Assembly (NCBI RefSeq): GCF_021648825.1
Contig: NZ_JAKJHS010000009.1
Location: forward strand, 102,017 to 166,016
Source of the DNA: Rhizobium halophilum
GTDB lineage: Bacteria; Pseudomonadota; Alphaproteobacteria; Rhizobiales; Rhizobiaceae
Reading direction: 5' to 3'
DNA: 64,000 nt
Position 1 is the first letter of the stretch, and the number at the start of each line of letters is the position of its first letter. The notes under the pieces are model-generated. The model ran no database searches. It had not been told where the DNA came from and was given only the letters and a program-made list of their open reading frames with translations. Below, one piece after another: positions 36,322 to 45,241 of the stretch. A program made the translations under genes and the position numbers.

Positions 36322-37206
36322 TTAAGCAGCCGCCCTTGTCTCCGCCGCCATCTCCGCCGTCCACTCGGCAAAGGCGTTCATCGCCGGGGTCGGGGTGCGG
36401 GACTTGAGGCGCGTCAGCCAGTAGCTTCCCTTGGAGACATAGACGGGGAAGGGCTGTTCCAGTGCGCCAGAGGAAAGGTGGCGGGAGAACATCAGCGGCG
36501 GGGCGAGGGCGACGCCGGTGCCTTGCAGGGCCGTTTCCACCATCAGCACGGAGGAATCGAACACCGGCCCGGTGATCGCCGGAGCGGGGGCGCCGGCGGC
36601 CTCGAACCAGCCGGGCCATTCGTCGGCGCGGTAGGAGCGGAGCAGTGTTTCCCGCCCGACATCCTCCGGCTGTCTCAGCCTGGCTGCGATCGCCGGTACG
36701 CACAGCGCCGAGAGCGGTGCCTCGAACAAGGGTTCCGCCTCCGTATCGTGCCAGGCGCCGTTGCCGAAGCGGATCGCGTAGTCGAGGCCTTCGGCGGCGA
36801 TGTCGACACGGTTGTTGTTGGTAGAGAGGCGCAGGTCGATGAAGGGATGGCGGGCGCGAAAGCCGCCAAGACGCGGCAGGAGCCAGCCGACGGCGAAGGT
36901 GCCGACGGCGCCGAGCGTCAGCACCTCGCGCATGTGCCCGCCCTGGAAGCGCTCCAGCATGTCGGCCATGCGGTCGAAACTGTCCTTCAGCGTCGGCAGG
37001 AGCGCAAGGCCTTCTTCGGTGATCATGAGCCCGCGCGGCAGGCGACGGAAGAGCGTGACGCCCAGCCGCTGTTCGAGGATCTTCACCTGGTGGCTGACGG
37101 CCGCCTGCGTGACGCAGAGCTCGATCGCCGCACGGGTGAAGGAGAGGTGGCGGGCGGCGGCCTCGAAAGCGCGCAGCGCGTTCAGCGGAAGATGCGGCCG
37201 GACCAT
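36322..37206 (-). CDS. LysR-family regulator, AmpR/GcvA-like, divergent from beta-lactamase
   Basis: This 294-residue regulator has the N-terminal HTH (LPLNALRAFEAAARHLSFTRAAIELCVTQ in two overlapping helices), which is almost the same as in AmpR-type regulators, and a LysR effector-binding domain. AmpR controls divergent beta-lactamase genes in response to muropeptides. The gene is separated by 104 bases from the class D beta-lactamase and points away from it, so control of that gene is likely. The intergenic region holds two inverted repeats (TTGC-N9-GCAA at 37251-37267 and GAAC-N7-GTTC at 37277-37291). GcvA-like proteins with other targets also have this HTH. Confidence 0.8.
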   Translation of the reverse strand: MVRPHLPLNALRAFEAAARHLSFTRAAIELCVTQAAVSHQVKILEQRLGVTLFRRLPRGLMITEEGLALLPTLKDSFDRMADMLERFQGGHMREVLTLGAVGTFAVGWLLPRLGGFRARHPFIDLRLSTNNNRVDIAAEGLDYAIRFGNGAWHDTEAEPLFEAPLSALCVPAIAARLRQPEDVGRETLLRSYRADEWPGWFEAAGAPAPAITGPVFDSSVLMVETALQGTGVALAPPLMFSRHLSSGALEQPFPVYVSKGSYWLTRLKSRTPTPAMNAFAEWTAEMAAETRAAA

Positions 37207-37310
37207 GCGATGCCCCAGTTTTTCTTATGGCTCCCGCCAGTTATCATCGTTTGCCGCGCTCCCGCAACGGGCCCTAGAACTGAGGTTGTTCACACCGAGG
37301 GAGACATCTC
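37207..37310. promoter_or_regulatory. Divergent promoter region of LysR regulator and beta-lactamase
   Basis: The 104-base gap contains TTGC-N9-GCAA (37251-37267) and GAAC-N7-GTTC (37277-37291), either of which could be a LysR-type operator half. A GAGGGAGA ribosome-binding element precedes the beta-lactamase start. Confidence 0.5.
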
Positions 37311-38132
37311 ATGATCCTGGAAAGACGCGGCCTCCTGGCCGCTGCCATCGGCATTTTTGCCGCATTTGCTGCCACAGGGCCGGCATCCGCCGCCGATCCG
37401 ATCCGCTGCACGGTGGTGCTCGACGCCAGGAGCGGCGAGGCGCTTCACCGGCAGGGTACCTGCGCCGAGCGCGTCTATCCCATGTCGACCTTCAAGCTGC
37501 CCTTGGCCATGATGGGCTACGACGCCGGCATCCTAACCGACGAGACGACGCCGCGCTGGGACTACCAGGCGAAGTTCGGCGGTCCGGCGCGGGTGAAGAA
37601 GGCCTTCGACCCGACCGGCTGGGAGCGGGAATCGATCGTCTGGTATTCGCAGGAGATCACCCGCCGTCTCGGCGAAGACCGGTTCGGCGACTACGTGAAG
37701 ACCTTCGCCTATGGCAACGCGGACGTTTCCGGGGGGCCGGGCAGGCTGGACGGATTGACGGAATCCTGGCTGATGTCGTCGCTGAAGATTTCGCCGGACG
37801 AGCAGGTGGATTTCCTCCGCCGCTTCCTGAACGGCGAACTGCCGGTCTCGGATCATGCGGTGGCGATGACGCAGGCGATCATCCCGCGCTTCGAGGCGGC
37901 GGACGGCTGGGTGATCCACGGCAAGACCGGCAGCGGCCGGATGCGCGATGCAAACGGCGGGCCCAGGAGCGACCGCCCGATCGGCTGGTTCGTCGGCTGG
38001 GCGGAGAGGGAAGGGCGAGAGCTCGTGTTCGCGCGGCTTCTGGTTGACGCAAAGCCACACGACGAACCAATCAGCTTTGTGGTGCGGGATTCGCTGATTG
38101 AGGATCTGCCGGGACTGGTGGCAAAGCGATAG
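37311..38132 (+). CDS. Class D (OXA-type) beta-lactamase
   Basis: The 273-residue secreted enzyme has a signal peptide (to about residue 27, ASA-AD). The active-site serine and carboxylated lysine are in STFK (Ser59-Lys62), the SxV motif in ESIVWYSQ (about residue 107), the class D hallmark YGN near 134 (AYGNADVSGG) and KTG near 205. It therefore hydrolyses beta-lactams by the acyl-enzyme route of OXA enzymes. Cys33 and Cys51 may form a disulfide. The divergent AmpR-like regulator suggests inducible expression. Class A was considered first because of the regulator, but YGN and the following WLMSSLKIS pattern decide for class D. Confidence 0.9.
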   Translation: MILERRGLLAAAIGIFAAFAATGPASAADPIRCTVVLDARSGEALHRQGTCAERVYPMSTFKLPLAMMGYDAGILTDETTPRWDYQAKFGGPARVKKAFDPTGWERESIVWYSQEITRRLGEDRFGDYVKTFAYGNADVSGGPGRLDGLTESWLMSSLKISPDEQVDFLRRFLNGELPVSDHAVAMTQAIIPRFEAADGWVIHGKTGSGRMRDANGGPRSDRPIGWFVGWAEREGRELVFARLLVDAKPHDEPISFVVRDSLIEDLPGLVAKR

Positions 38133-38156
38133 AACCCGTTTGGAAGGGAGCGGCGT

Positions 38157-38345
38157 CTATCGCCGTCGCGCCCACCACACCAGCACCGATCCCGCCAACG
38201 CGAGGATCGCGCCGCAGAGGATCCAGGGTGACTGGTCGATCATGAAGCTTGAGGCGGGGTAGGGGAAGATGCCACTGCCCTGGGCCATCCAGAGGAGGCC
38301 CATGAGGATGGCGAGGGCGCCGATCACGATGCCGAGACGCTTCAT
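38157..38345 (-). CDS. Small membrane protein, two helices (paralogue A)
   Basis: This 62-residue protein has two hydrophobic segments (about 4-22 and 40-57) and between them the motif GSGIFPYPASSFM, followed by a W/I strand and a C-terminal WWARRR. The same pattern G.GI...PA..FM occurs in the neighbouring protein at 38370-38624, so the two are paralogues. No function is known to me. Confidence 0.65.
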   Translation of the reverse strand: MKRLGIVIGALAILMGLLWMAQGSGIFPYPASSFMIDQSPWILCGAILALAGSVLVWWARRR

Positions 38346-38369
38346 AGGCGCGTCCTTCGCTGGAGCGGA

Positions 38370-38624
38370 TCAGGTTTCGCCGAGAAACTGGTCGTCGCCG
38401 AAGCCGGAGCCGTGCGGTTCGGCGCGCAAGAGCTTCCACGAGCCGATCAGCACGATCAGGCCGAAGGCGACAACCAGAGAGCCGTTGATCGTCCAGACGC
38501 TGAGTTCGCTCATGAAGCCTGTCGCCGGCAGTTGGATGATGCCCGTGCCGTGGCCGACCCAGGCGAGGCCGACGACGATGATTGCCAGCGCCGCCGCGAC
38601 CATCCAGTTCCTGATCTTCTCCAA
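38370..38624 (-). CDS. Small membrane protein, two helices (paralogue B)
   Basis: I start this 84-residue protein at TTG 38624 because GGGAGGGAAGC lies right before it and because the product then aligns from the first residue with paralogue A: helix one about 7-25, the motif GTGIIQLPATGFM, and a second helix ending in SWKLLR. The C-terminus has an extra acidic tail (GSGFGDDQFLGET). The frame is open to 38714, but the upstream part looks non-coding. The tandem pair probably arose by duplication. Confidence 0.6.
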   Translation of the reverse strand: MEKIRNWMVAAALAIIVVGLAWVGHGTGIIQLPATGFMSELSVWTINGSLVVAFGLIVLIGSWKLLRAEPHGSGFGDDQFLGET

Positions 38625-38750
38625 GCTTCCCTCCCATGGAGCAATTTGTCGCAGCCACATTAGCAGAGACGAGGCCGGATTCCAGGGGGTTCGCAAGGTC
38701 TTGATATTCGTCACGTCCGCGCAGGGATCCTGCGCGGAACCGGGGAAGTC

Positions 38751-39539
38751 TCAGATCGACTTCGAGGCGCCGCCATCCACCCGCAACATCGTTCCGGTGA
38801 CGTAGCTCGCAGGCACCGAGCAGAGGAAGGCGCCTGCGGCGCCGAATTCCTCGACCGTGCCGAGGCGACCCGCCGGGATGCTCTTGACCGATGCCGCGCG
38901 GATCTCTTCGATCGGCTTGCCTTGGCGCTTGGCATTGGCGCCGTCGAGCTCGTCGATCCGGTCGGTATGGATGCGGCCAGGCAGGAGCATGTTTGCGGTG
39001 ATGCCCTGTCCGGCGACTTCCGCCGACAATGTCTTGTTCCAGCCGGCCAAGGCGCCGCGCAGCGTGTTGGACAGCGCAAGATTCGGGATGGGCTCAAAGA
39101 CGCCGGAGGAGGCCACGGTCAGGATCCGGCCGAACCCCTGTTCCTTCATCTGCGGCAGCAAGGCATTCGTGAGCGTGATGACCCGCAGCACCATGGACTG
39201 GAAATAGGTTTCGAGCTTATCTGCGGTCATTTCGTCCGATGTTCCGGGCGTCGGGCCGCCGGTGTTGTTGACCAGGATGTCGATGCCGCCGAGTTTCTCC
39301 TTGACCGCGCTCACCATGCTCTCGACGAAGTTGTCGTCGGCGAGATCTCCCCAGACCCAATCGGCCTTGCCTTTGCCTTCGGCGTTGATCGCCTCGCAAT
39401 TTGCCGCCAACCGGTCGCCGGAGCGGCCAACGAGAAGCACGTTTGCGCCTTCGCGTGCGAGAGCCGTGGCGATACCGAGGCCGAGGCCGCGGGAGGAGGC
39501 GAGCACGAGGGCGCGTTTGCCGGCTAGTCCGAGATCCAT
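38751..39539 (-). CDS. SDR-family protein with non-canonical active site
   Basis: This 262-residue protein has the SDR cofactor motif ASSRGLGLGIATAL (residues 14-27), the LVNNTGGPTP segment of the central strand and the substrate-binding loop. At the position of the usual Tyr-x-x-x-Lys it reads LALSNTLRGALAGWNKTLS, so the catalytic Tyr and Lys are both missing. This substitution is common in a recognisable alphaproteobacterial SDR subfamily. Reductase activity by the normal mechanism is therefore unlikely; an alternative or binding role is possible. Confidence 0.85.
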   Translation of the reverse strand: MDLGLAGKRALVLASSRGLGLGIATALAREGANVLLVGRSGDRLAANCEAINAEGKGKADWVWGDLADDNFVESMVSAVKEKLGGIDILVNNTGGPTPGTSDEMTADKLETYFQSMVLRVITLTNALLPQMKEQGFGRILTVASSGVFEPIPNLALSNTLRGALAGWNKTLSAEVAGQGITANMLLPGRIHTDRIDELDGANAKRQGKPIEEIRAASVKSIPAGRLGTVEEFGAAGAFLCSVPASYVTGTMLRVDGGASKSI

Positions 39540-39736
39540 TGTGATGTCCTTCCGATGCTGATTTGCAGTCGCGGGACGCTAGCAAGCTGGCGGGCTGCTT
39601 GCAAAGCCCGTTGCAGCTGAAAGCTGGCGTGTCTCTTTGACATTTCCCCTTTCCCCCAGTAGGAACGACGCCATGTAGAGCTGCGAGAGTTGCAGCCATG
39701 CGCCAAGGCGCACGAAATATCCGAAAGACCATAAAG

Positions 39737-41809
39737 ATGACCGACTACGAAGGCGCCGTTCCGGCGATCGCCAAGGCATTGGCGAAACGCGGCTACGCGA
39801 CCCTTACTCCCGTGCAGCAGGCTATGCTCGACCCGAAGCTCGCTACGTCCGACGCGCTCGTTTCGGCGCAGACGGGTTCTGGCAAGACCGTGGCCTTCGG
39901 CATCGCCATGGCGCCGACGCTGCTGGACGACGGCGAGCGCTTCGAGCGCGCCGGCGCGCCGCTGGCACTGGTGATTGCGCCAACCCGTGAACTGGCCGTG
40001 CAGGTCAACCGCGAGCTCACCTGGCTCTACGAGATGACCGGCGCGGTGATCGCGAGCTGCGTCGGCGGCATGGACATCCGTAGCGAGCGCCGGGCGCTGG
40101 AACGCGGCGCCCACATTGTCGTCGGCACGCCCGGCCGTATCTGCGACCATATCCGGCGCAATGCGCTCGACATGTCCGAGCTCCGGGTCGCGGTGCTCGA
40201 CGAGGCCGACGAGATGCTCGACCTCGGTTTTCGCGAGGACCTGGAGTTCATCCTGGAATCCGCACCTGATGGCCGGCGCACGCTGATGTTCTCCGCCACC
40301 GTGCCCACCGGCATTGCCAAGCTCGCCAAACGCTATCAGCGCAATGCGGTGCGCATTGCGACGACCACGGAGGAAAAGCAGCACGCCGATATCGAATACC
40401 GGGCACTTCTCGTGGCGCCCTCTGATCGCGAGAACGCGATCATCAATGCTTTGCGCTTCTACGACGCGAAGAACGCGATCGTGTTCTGCTCCACGCGTGC
40501 GGCGGTGAACCACCTGACGGCCCGCTTCAACAACCGAAACTTTGATGTCGTGGCGCTCTCTGGCGAACTGACGCAGAACGAGCGCACCCATGCGCTGCAG
40601 GCCATGCGCGATGGCCGTGCCCGCGTCTGCATCGCGACCGACGTCGCTGCCCGTGGCATCGACCTGCCGGGGCTCGATCTTGTCGTCCATGCAGATCTCC
40701 CGACCAACTCCGAAACCTTGCTGCACCGCTCGGGCAGAACGGGACGCGCGGGCAACAAGGGCGTCAGCGCCCTGATCGTCCCGGTCAACCAGCGCCGCAA
40801 AGCCGAGCGCCTGCTTGCCGGTGCGGACGTGACGCCCACCTGGGCGCAGCCACCGTCGGCCGACGAGGTCACGGCAAAGGACCAGGAGCGCCTATTGGCG
40901 GATCCGGTCTTCGACGAAGCCCCGCGCGAGGAAGAACAGGACCTGATCGCCAGGCTGGTCGAGATCTATGGCGCAGAGAAGCTCGCGGCTGCTTTCGTCA
41001 ACCTGCACCGGGCAAAGAATGCCGCGCCGGAAGACCTGATCCCAGTCTCGCTCGATGCCGGTGCCGGCCGCAAGCCGCGCGACGGAAAGTCCGGAGATCC
41101 AGCCTCGCGGCCACTGACGCCGCGTGGCGACTTCGGCCCCGCCGTTTGGTTCTCGCTTTCGGTCGGGCGCAAGCAGCGCGCCGAGCCCCGCTGGCTGATC
41201 CCGACCATCTGCCGCAACGGCGATCTCTCCAAGAACGAGATCGGCGCGATCAAGATGCAGGCCGACGAGACCTATGTGGAAATCGCCGCCGACCATGCCG
41301 ACCGCTTCTTGGCGAAGCTCGGCAGGGACCGGATGATGGACCGCGGCATCCGCGTCACGCGGCTGGATCGGGCGCCGGACTTCAGCAAGTTCACCCGCAG
41401 TGCAGAGGACGAGGCTCCGCGCCGTGATGGGCCGCGGATGGACAAGCCGTGGAAGAACAAGAAGACCGGTGATGGTGAAGGTACCGAACGGATCGGCAAG
41501 GATAGGCCATTTCGCGAAAACGCGACGGATGATGCGCCCCGTAAGGATTGGAAGCCGAAGGCCAAGACCAACGACGCCGTCCGTAGCCTCGACGACGAAG
41601 TCTGGGGTGACACCAAGCCGAAAGGCGGCCCTGGGAAGGGCAAGCCTGCCCGAGCCGATGGCGGGTTCGACAAGCCTTTCAAGAAGGGCGCCGGCAAGCC
41701 GTTCAAGGGCAAGGCGGCCGGCAAAGATACCGGTGGCAAGCCTTACAACGCCAAGGGCAAGGCGGCTGGCGGCACCGGGAGGTCCAACAAAGGCGACCGC
41801 GTCAGATAA
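39737..41809 (+). CDS. DEAD-box RNA helicase, DbpA/CsdA-like
   Basis: The 690-residue helicase contains the Q motif (TLTPVQQAM), Walker A AQTGSGKT near 50, VLDEADEMLD (DEAD) near 155, SAT and the C-terminal helicase motifs HRSGRTGRAG. An RNA-binding domain follows with blocks WLIPTICRN and FLAKLGRDRMMDRGIRVTRLD of the DbpA-type fold. The last 200 residues are a Lys/Gly-rich disordered tail with repeated KGKA and KPFKG elements. It acts in ribosome assembly or mRNA decay. ATG 39737 is used; a longer frame to 39698 lacks support. Confidence 0.92.
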   Translation: MTDYEGAVPAIAKALAKRGYATLTPVQQAMLDPKLATSDALVSAQTGSGKTVAFGIAMAPTLLDDGERFERAGAPLALVIAPTRELAVQVNRELTWLYEMTGAVIASCVGGMDIRSERRALERGAHIVVGTPGRICDHIRRNALDMSELRVAVLDEADEMLDLGFREDLEFILESAPDGRRTLMFSATVPTGIAKLAKRYQRNAVRIATTTEEKQHADIEYRALLVAPSDRENAIINALRFYDAKNAIVFCSTRAAVNHLTARFNNRNFDVVALSGELTQNERTHALQAMRDGRARVCIATDVAARGIDLPGLDLVVHADLPTNSETLLHRSGRTGRAGNKGVSALIVPVNQRRKAERLLAGADVTPTWAQPPSADEVTAKDQERLLADPVFDEAPREEEQDLIARLVEIYGAEKLAAAFVNLHRAKNAAPEDLIPVSLDAGAGRKPRDGKSGDPASRPLTPRGDFGPAVWFSLSVGRKQRAEPRWLIPTICRNGDLSKNEIGAIKMQADETYVEIAADHADRFLAKLGRDRMMDRGIRVTRLDRAPDFSKFTRSAEDEAPRRDGPRMDKPWKNKKTGDGEGTERIGKDRPFRENATDDAPRKDWKPKAKTNDAVRSLDDEVWGDTKPKGGPGKGKPARADGGFDKPFKKGAGKPFKGKAAGKDTGGKPYNAKGKAAGGTGRSNKGDRVR

Positions 41810-41824
41810 TCAGCGCGGCCGGTT

Positions 41825-43237
41825 TCAGAACGGCACCTTCCCGGGATTGAACATCCCCTTTGGATCGAGCGCCTGCTTTAGCGCCCGCGCCAGAGCCCGC
41901 TTCTCCGGTGATGTGAAGGTCTCGTAACCGTGGCGTTTCTCCAGGCCCACGCCGTGCTCGGCGGAGAAACTGCCGCCCGCTTCGCCTACGTTGGCATAGA
42001 CCGCGTTTTCAACGGCGCGCAGTTCTCTTTCCGGCAGCGGGCCGCGCTTGATCAGGGTCAGGTGCAGGTTGCCGTCGGCGACATGACCATAGACATAGGC
42101 GGCATAAGTGGGGTCAAGGGCACGCAGCCGGCGCTCCAGTTGAGCCACATAGCAATCGAGATATGTCGGCGGAACAGAGACGTCGAACGAGGCTGCCTCC
42201 GGAATCTCGGCGTAGTAGAAGCCCGAATCCTCGCGGATGTCCCAGAGCCGGCGCGCTTGTTCTAGGGTTTTGGCAACAATGCCGCCCTTGAGGGCGAGCG
42301 GCTCCCACATGTCTGAGAGCTGTTCCTCAAGGGCGGCTATCGCACCCTCAACGCTCCCGGTGGAAATCTCGATCAGCAGTGCCGCGGCATCCTCCTCCAG
42401 CCATGACAGATCGAGACCCTTCAGTTTTGCATGATCCCGAATGTATAGGGGCCACATCATCTCAGCCGCTTCAAGCGTCACGCCCGGTAGCGTACGGAGG
42501 CGGCGGATGACAGACAATGCGGCGCGGGCATCGGCGACGCCGAGCATGGCCGTTGCCCGGTAGGGGCGCTGCGGCTCCAGCTTCAGGACCACCTTGGTGA
42601 CGACGCCGAAGGCGCCTTCACCGCCGATGAAGAGCTGTTTCAGGTCCGGCCCGGCCGAGACCTTCACGACACGCGTCAGGTCGGAGAAGATATCCCCCGA
42701 CGGCAGCACCGCCTCCAGCCCCAGAACCTGATGGCGCATCACGCCATTGCGGAAGGCGAGGATGCCGCCGGCATTGGTGGAGACCATGCCGCCGATGGTG
42801 GCGGAGCCGCGTGAGCCGAGGTCTATGCCGGTGGTAAGGCCGTGTTGTGCGGCGGCCTGCTGCAGGGCTTCGAGCGTGACGCCTGCTTCCACCGTCGCCG
42901 TCATTTCCTCGGGCTCAATAGAGAGGATCCGGTTCAGGCGCGACGTGGACAGGATCACGTCACCAGGGCGGCTGACATTGCCGCCCACCAACCCGGTGAG
43001 GCCACCTTGGGGAACGATAGAGACATTGTTCTCTCCGCACCAACGAATAAGGTGACGGGCAGCCTCGGTGGAACGCGGCTGTGCCAGCACGCCGGCTTCC
43101 AGATTACGGGGGTGCTCCCCCGGGTGCCGTCCCGTTAGATCAGAGGAATCGAGGACGAAGAGATCGGGATGAAGCCCCGCAAGTCGTTCTGCAAGGTCTT
43201 GAGGGGACAACTGGGAGGAAGCGTCAGTCTGGATCAT
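41825..43237 (-). CDS. FAD-linked oxidoreductase, D-2-hydroxyacid/glycolate dehydrogenase type (GlcD-like)
   Basis: The 470-residue flavoprotein has an N-terminal FAD-binding domain with SIVPQGGLTGLVGG and GSRGSATIGGMVSTNAGG (about 75-150) and a C-terminal substrate-binding domain ending YVYGHVADGNLHLTL and EHGVGLEKRH (about 375-440). The latter block is typical of D-2-hydroxyglutarate and D-lactate dehydrogenases. I use the ATG at 43237 rather than the longer frame to 43291. The exact substrate cannot be fixed. It converges on the helicase gene. Confidence 0.88.
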   Translation of the reverse strand: MIQTDASSQLSPQDLAERLAGLHPDLFVLDSSDLTGRHPGEHPRNLEAGVLAQPRSTEAARHLIRWCGENNVSIVPQGGLTGLVGGNVSRPGDVILSTSRLNRILSIEPEEMTATVEAGVTLEALQQAAAQHGLTTGIDLGSRGSATIGGMVSTNAGGILAFRNGVMRHQVLGLEAVLPSGDIFSDLTRVVKVSAGPDLKQLFIGGEGAFGVVTKVVLKLEPQRPYRATAMLGVADARAALSVIRRLRTLPGVTLEAAEMMWPLYIRDHAKLKGLDLSWLEEDAAALLIEISTGSVEGAIAALEEQLSDMWEPLALKGGIVAKTLEQARRLWDIREDSGFYYAEIPEAASFDVSVPPTYLDCYVAQLERRLRALDPTYAAYVYGHVADGNLHLTLIKRGPLPERELRAVENAVYANVGEAGGSFSAEHGVGLEKRHGYETFTSPEKRALARALKQALDPKGMFNPGKVPF

Positions 43238-43364
43238 GCTGGTGCCTATGCTGCGTCCCACCCGAATGACGCACCGCATCGTACTTGGCAACCATTCTTG
43301 AAGATGGTGCTTTGGACGCCGGGCTCAGTCACGCGATAACTTGATTTTCATGGAGGAGCCGATA

Positions 43365-43388
43365 TCTTACGCTAACGTAAACGTAAGA
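43365..43388. promoter_or_regulatory. LiuR-like palindromic operator upstream of etfD
   Basis: TCTTACG (43365-43371) and CGTAAGA (43382-43388) are exact inverted arms around CTAACGTAAA; within them the sequence CTAACGTAAACGTAAG fits the consensus form of MerR-type LiuR sites (TTACGTTTACGTAA-like). LiuR controls leucine and isovalerate catabolism and often ETF-ubiquinone oxidoreductase in proteobacteria. The site lies 116 bases upstream of that gene. Confidence 0.5.
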
Positions 43389-43503
43389 CGTTACGGCTGC
43401 CACAGTGGCGGCGGAAATGTTTTCCCGGTCGACAACCGCTTCGGCTTTTGCGAATTAGGTTGTCAGACAAGTGGTGCCGGAGTGGGGCCGGCAAGCGGAG
43501 TAG

Positions 43504-45171
43504 ATGATGAGCGAGCAAATGGAACTTCCCGAGCGCGAGAGCATGGAATTTGACGTCGTGATCGTCGGCGCAGGGCCGGCCGGTCTTTCGGCGGCGATCC
43601 GGCTGAAGCAGCTTAATCCGGATCTCGCCGTGGTCGTGCTGGAGAAGGGTGCCGAGGTCGGCGCGCATGTCTTGTCGGGCGCGGTGGTGGATCCGAGCGG
43701 CATCGACAGGCTGTTGCCGGGTTGGCGTGAAGAAGAGGGGCATCCGTTCACGACGCCCGTCACCGACGACCAGTTCCTGTTCCTCGGCCCTGCCGGGTCG
43801 GTTCGCTTGCCGAATGCCCTGATGCCGCCGCTGATGAACAACCACGGCAATTACATCGTTTCGCTTGGCCTCGTCTGTCGATGGCTGGCGGAGAAAGCCG
43901 AGGCGCTTGGCGTCGAGATCTATCCCGGCTTTGCTGCAACCGAGCTTCTGTATGACCAAAGCGGCGCCGTCCGCGGCGTGGCGACCGGCGACATGGGCAT
44001 CGAGCGGAACGGGCAGCCGGGCCCGAACTTCACGCGCGGCATGGAATTGCACGGCAAGTACGTCCTGATCGGCGAGGGTGTGCGCGGGTCGTTGGCCAAG
44101 CAGTTGATCGCCAAGTTCAAGCTGGATGAGGGCCGCGAACCACAGAAATACGGCATTGGCCTCAAGGAACTCTGGGAGGTAAAGCCGGAGAACCACAAGC
44201 CGGGTCTCGTTCAGCACTCCTTCGGCTGGCCGCTCGGACTGAAGACTGGCGGCGGTTCCTTCCTGTATCATCTGCACGACAATCTTGTCGCCGTGGGCTT
44301 CGTCGTCCACCTGAACTATAAGAACCCCTATCTCTACCCGTTCGAGGAGTTCCAGCGCTTCAAGACGCACGAGGCGATCCGTGGCACCTTTGAAGGCGCC
44401 AAGCGCATCTCCTACGGCGCCCGCGCGATCACGGAAGGCGGCTACCAGTCCGTGCCAAAACTTTCCTTCCCGGGCGGCGCGCTGATCGGCTGTTCAGCCG
44501 GCATGGTCAACGTGCCGCGCATCAAGGGCAGCCATAATGCGGTGCATTCGGGGATGCTGGCCGCCGAGAAGATCGCGGAAGCGATTGCTGCGGGCCGCGC
44601 CAATGACGAAGTTATCGAGATCGAGAACGAGTGGCGTGACAGCGCCATCGGCAAGGACCTGAAGCGGGTGCGCAACGTCAAGCCGCTGTGGTCGAAGTTC
44701 GGCACAGCACTTGGTGTCGGTCTCGGCGGGATCGATATGTGGACCAACCAGATCTTCGGCTTTTCGTTCTTCGGCACACTGAAGCACGGCAAGACCGATG
44801 CGGAGAGCCTGGAGCCGGCCGCCAAGCACAAGCCGATCGCTTATCCGAAGCCGGATGGCGTCCTGACTTTCGACCGCCTGTCCTCGGTCTTCCTGTCCAA
44901 CACCAATCACGAGGAGGATCAGCCGGTCCACCTGCAGGTAAAGGACATGGAACTGCAGAAGCGTTCGGAGCTTGGCGTCTACGCCGGGCCTTCAACCCGC
45001 TATTGTCCGGCGGGCGTCTACGAGTGGGTCGAGAAGGACGGTGAGGAGGTTTACGTAATCAACGCGCAGAACTGCGTCCACTGCAAGACCTGCGACATCA
45101 AGGACCCGAACCAGAACATCAATTGGGTGCCGCCACAGGGTGGCGAGGGGCCGGTTTATCCGAGCATGTGA
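43504..45171 (+). CDS. etfD: Electron transfer flavoprotein-ubiquinone oxidoreductase
   Basis: This 555-residue enzyme passes electrons from acyl-CoA and amino acid dehydrogenases through ETF to ubiquinone. The N-terminal FAD site is VIVGAGPAGLSAAIRL (residues 20-35). The C-terminus carries the single [4Fe-4S] cluster: YCPAGVYEW plus CVHCKTCDIKDPNQNI with the four cysteines expected. The ATG at 43504 is followed by another ATG, and no upstream start is better. The LiuR-like palindrome upstream fits its catabolic role. Confidence 0.95.
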   Translation: MMSEQMELPERESMEFDVVIVGAGPAGLSAAIRLKQLNPDLAVVVLEKGAEVGAHVLSGAVVDPSGIDRLLPGWREEEGHPFTTPVTDDQFLFLGPAGSVRLPNALMPPLMNNHGNYIVSLGLVCRWLAEKAEALGVEIYPGFAATELLYDQSGAVRGVATGDMGIERNGQPGPNFTRGMELHGKYVLIGEGVRGSLAKQLIAKFKLDEGREPQKYGIGLKELWEVKPENHKPGLVQHSFGWPLGLKTGGGSFLYHLHDNLVAVGFVVHLNYKNPYLYPFEEFQRFKTHEAIRGTFEGAKRISYGARAITEGGYQSVPKLSFPGGALIGCSAGMVNVPRIKGSHNAVHSGMLAAEKIAEAIAAGRANDEVIEIENEWRDSAIGKDLKRVRNVKPLWSKFGTALGVGLGGIDMWTNQIFGFSFFGTLKHGKTDAESLEPAAKHKPIAYPKPDGVLTFDRLSSVFLSNTNHEEDQPVHLQVKDMELQKRSELGVYAGPSTRYCPAGVYEWVEKDGEEVYVINAQNCVHCKTCDIKDPNQNINWVPPQGGEGPVYPSM

Positions 45172-45189
45172 GCCCGCTTGCTGGTATCA

Positions 45190-45218
45190 GGGGGATCCGG
45201 TAACCACGGATCTCCCCC
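45190..45218. terminator. Hairpin between convergent genes etfD and GGDEF-EAL gene
   Basis: GGGGGATCCG (45190-45199) pairs with CGGATCTCCCCC (45207-45218) with one bulged base. No T run follows, so it may end transcription from both sides only weakly. Confidence 0.45.
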
Positions 45219-45241
45219 GGCGCCCGGGCTCGAACCTCGCC

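Noticed and set aside
37311..38132. Class A beta-lactamase (suggested by the AmpR-like neighbour)
   Set aside because: The enzyme has YGN and the pattern WLMSSLKIS of class D and lacks the SDN and omega-loop ExxLN motifs of class A.
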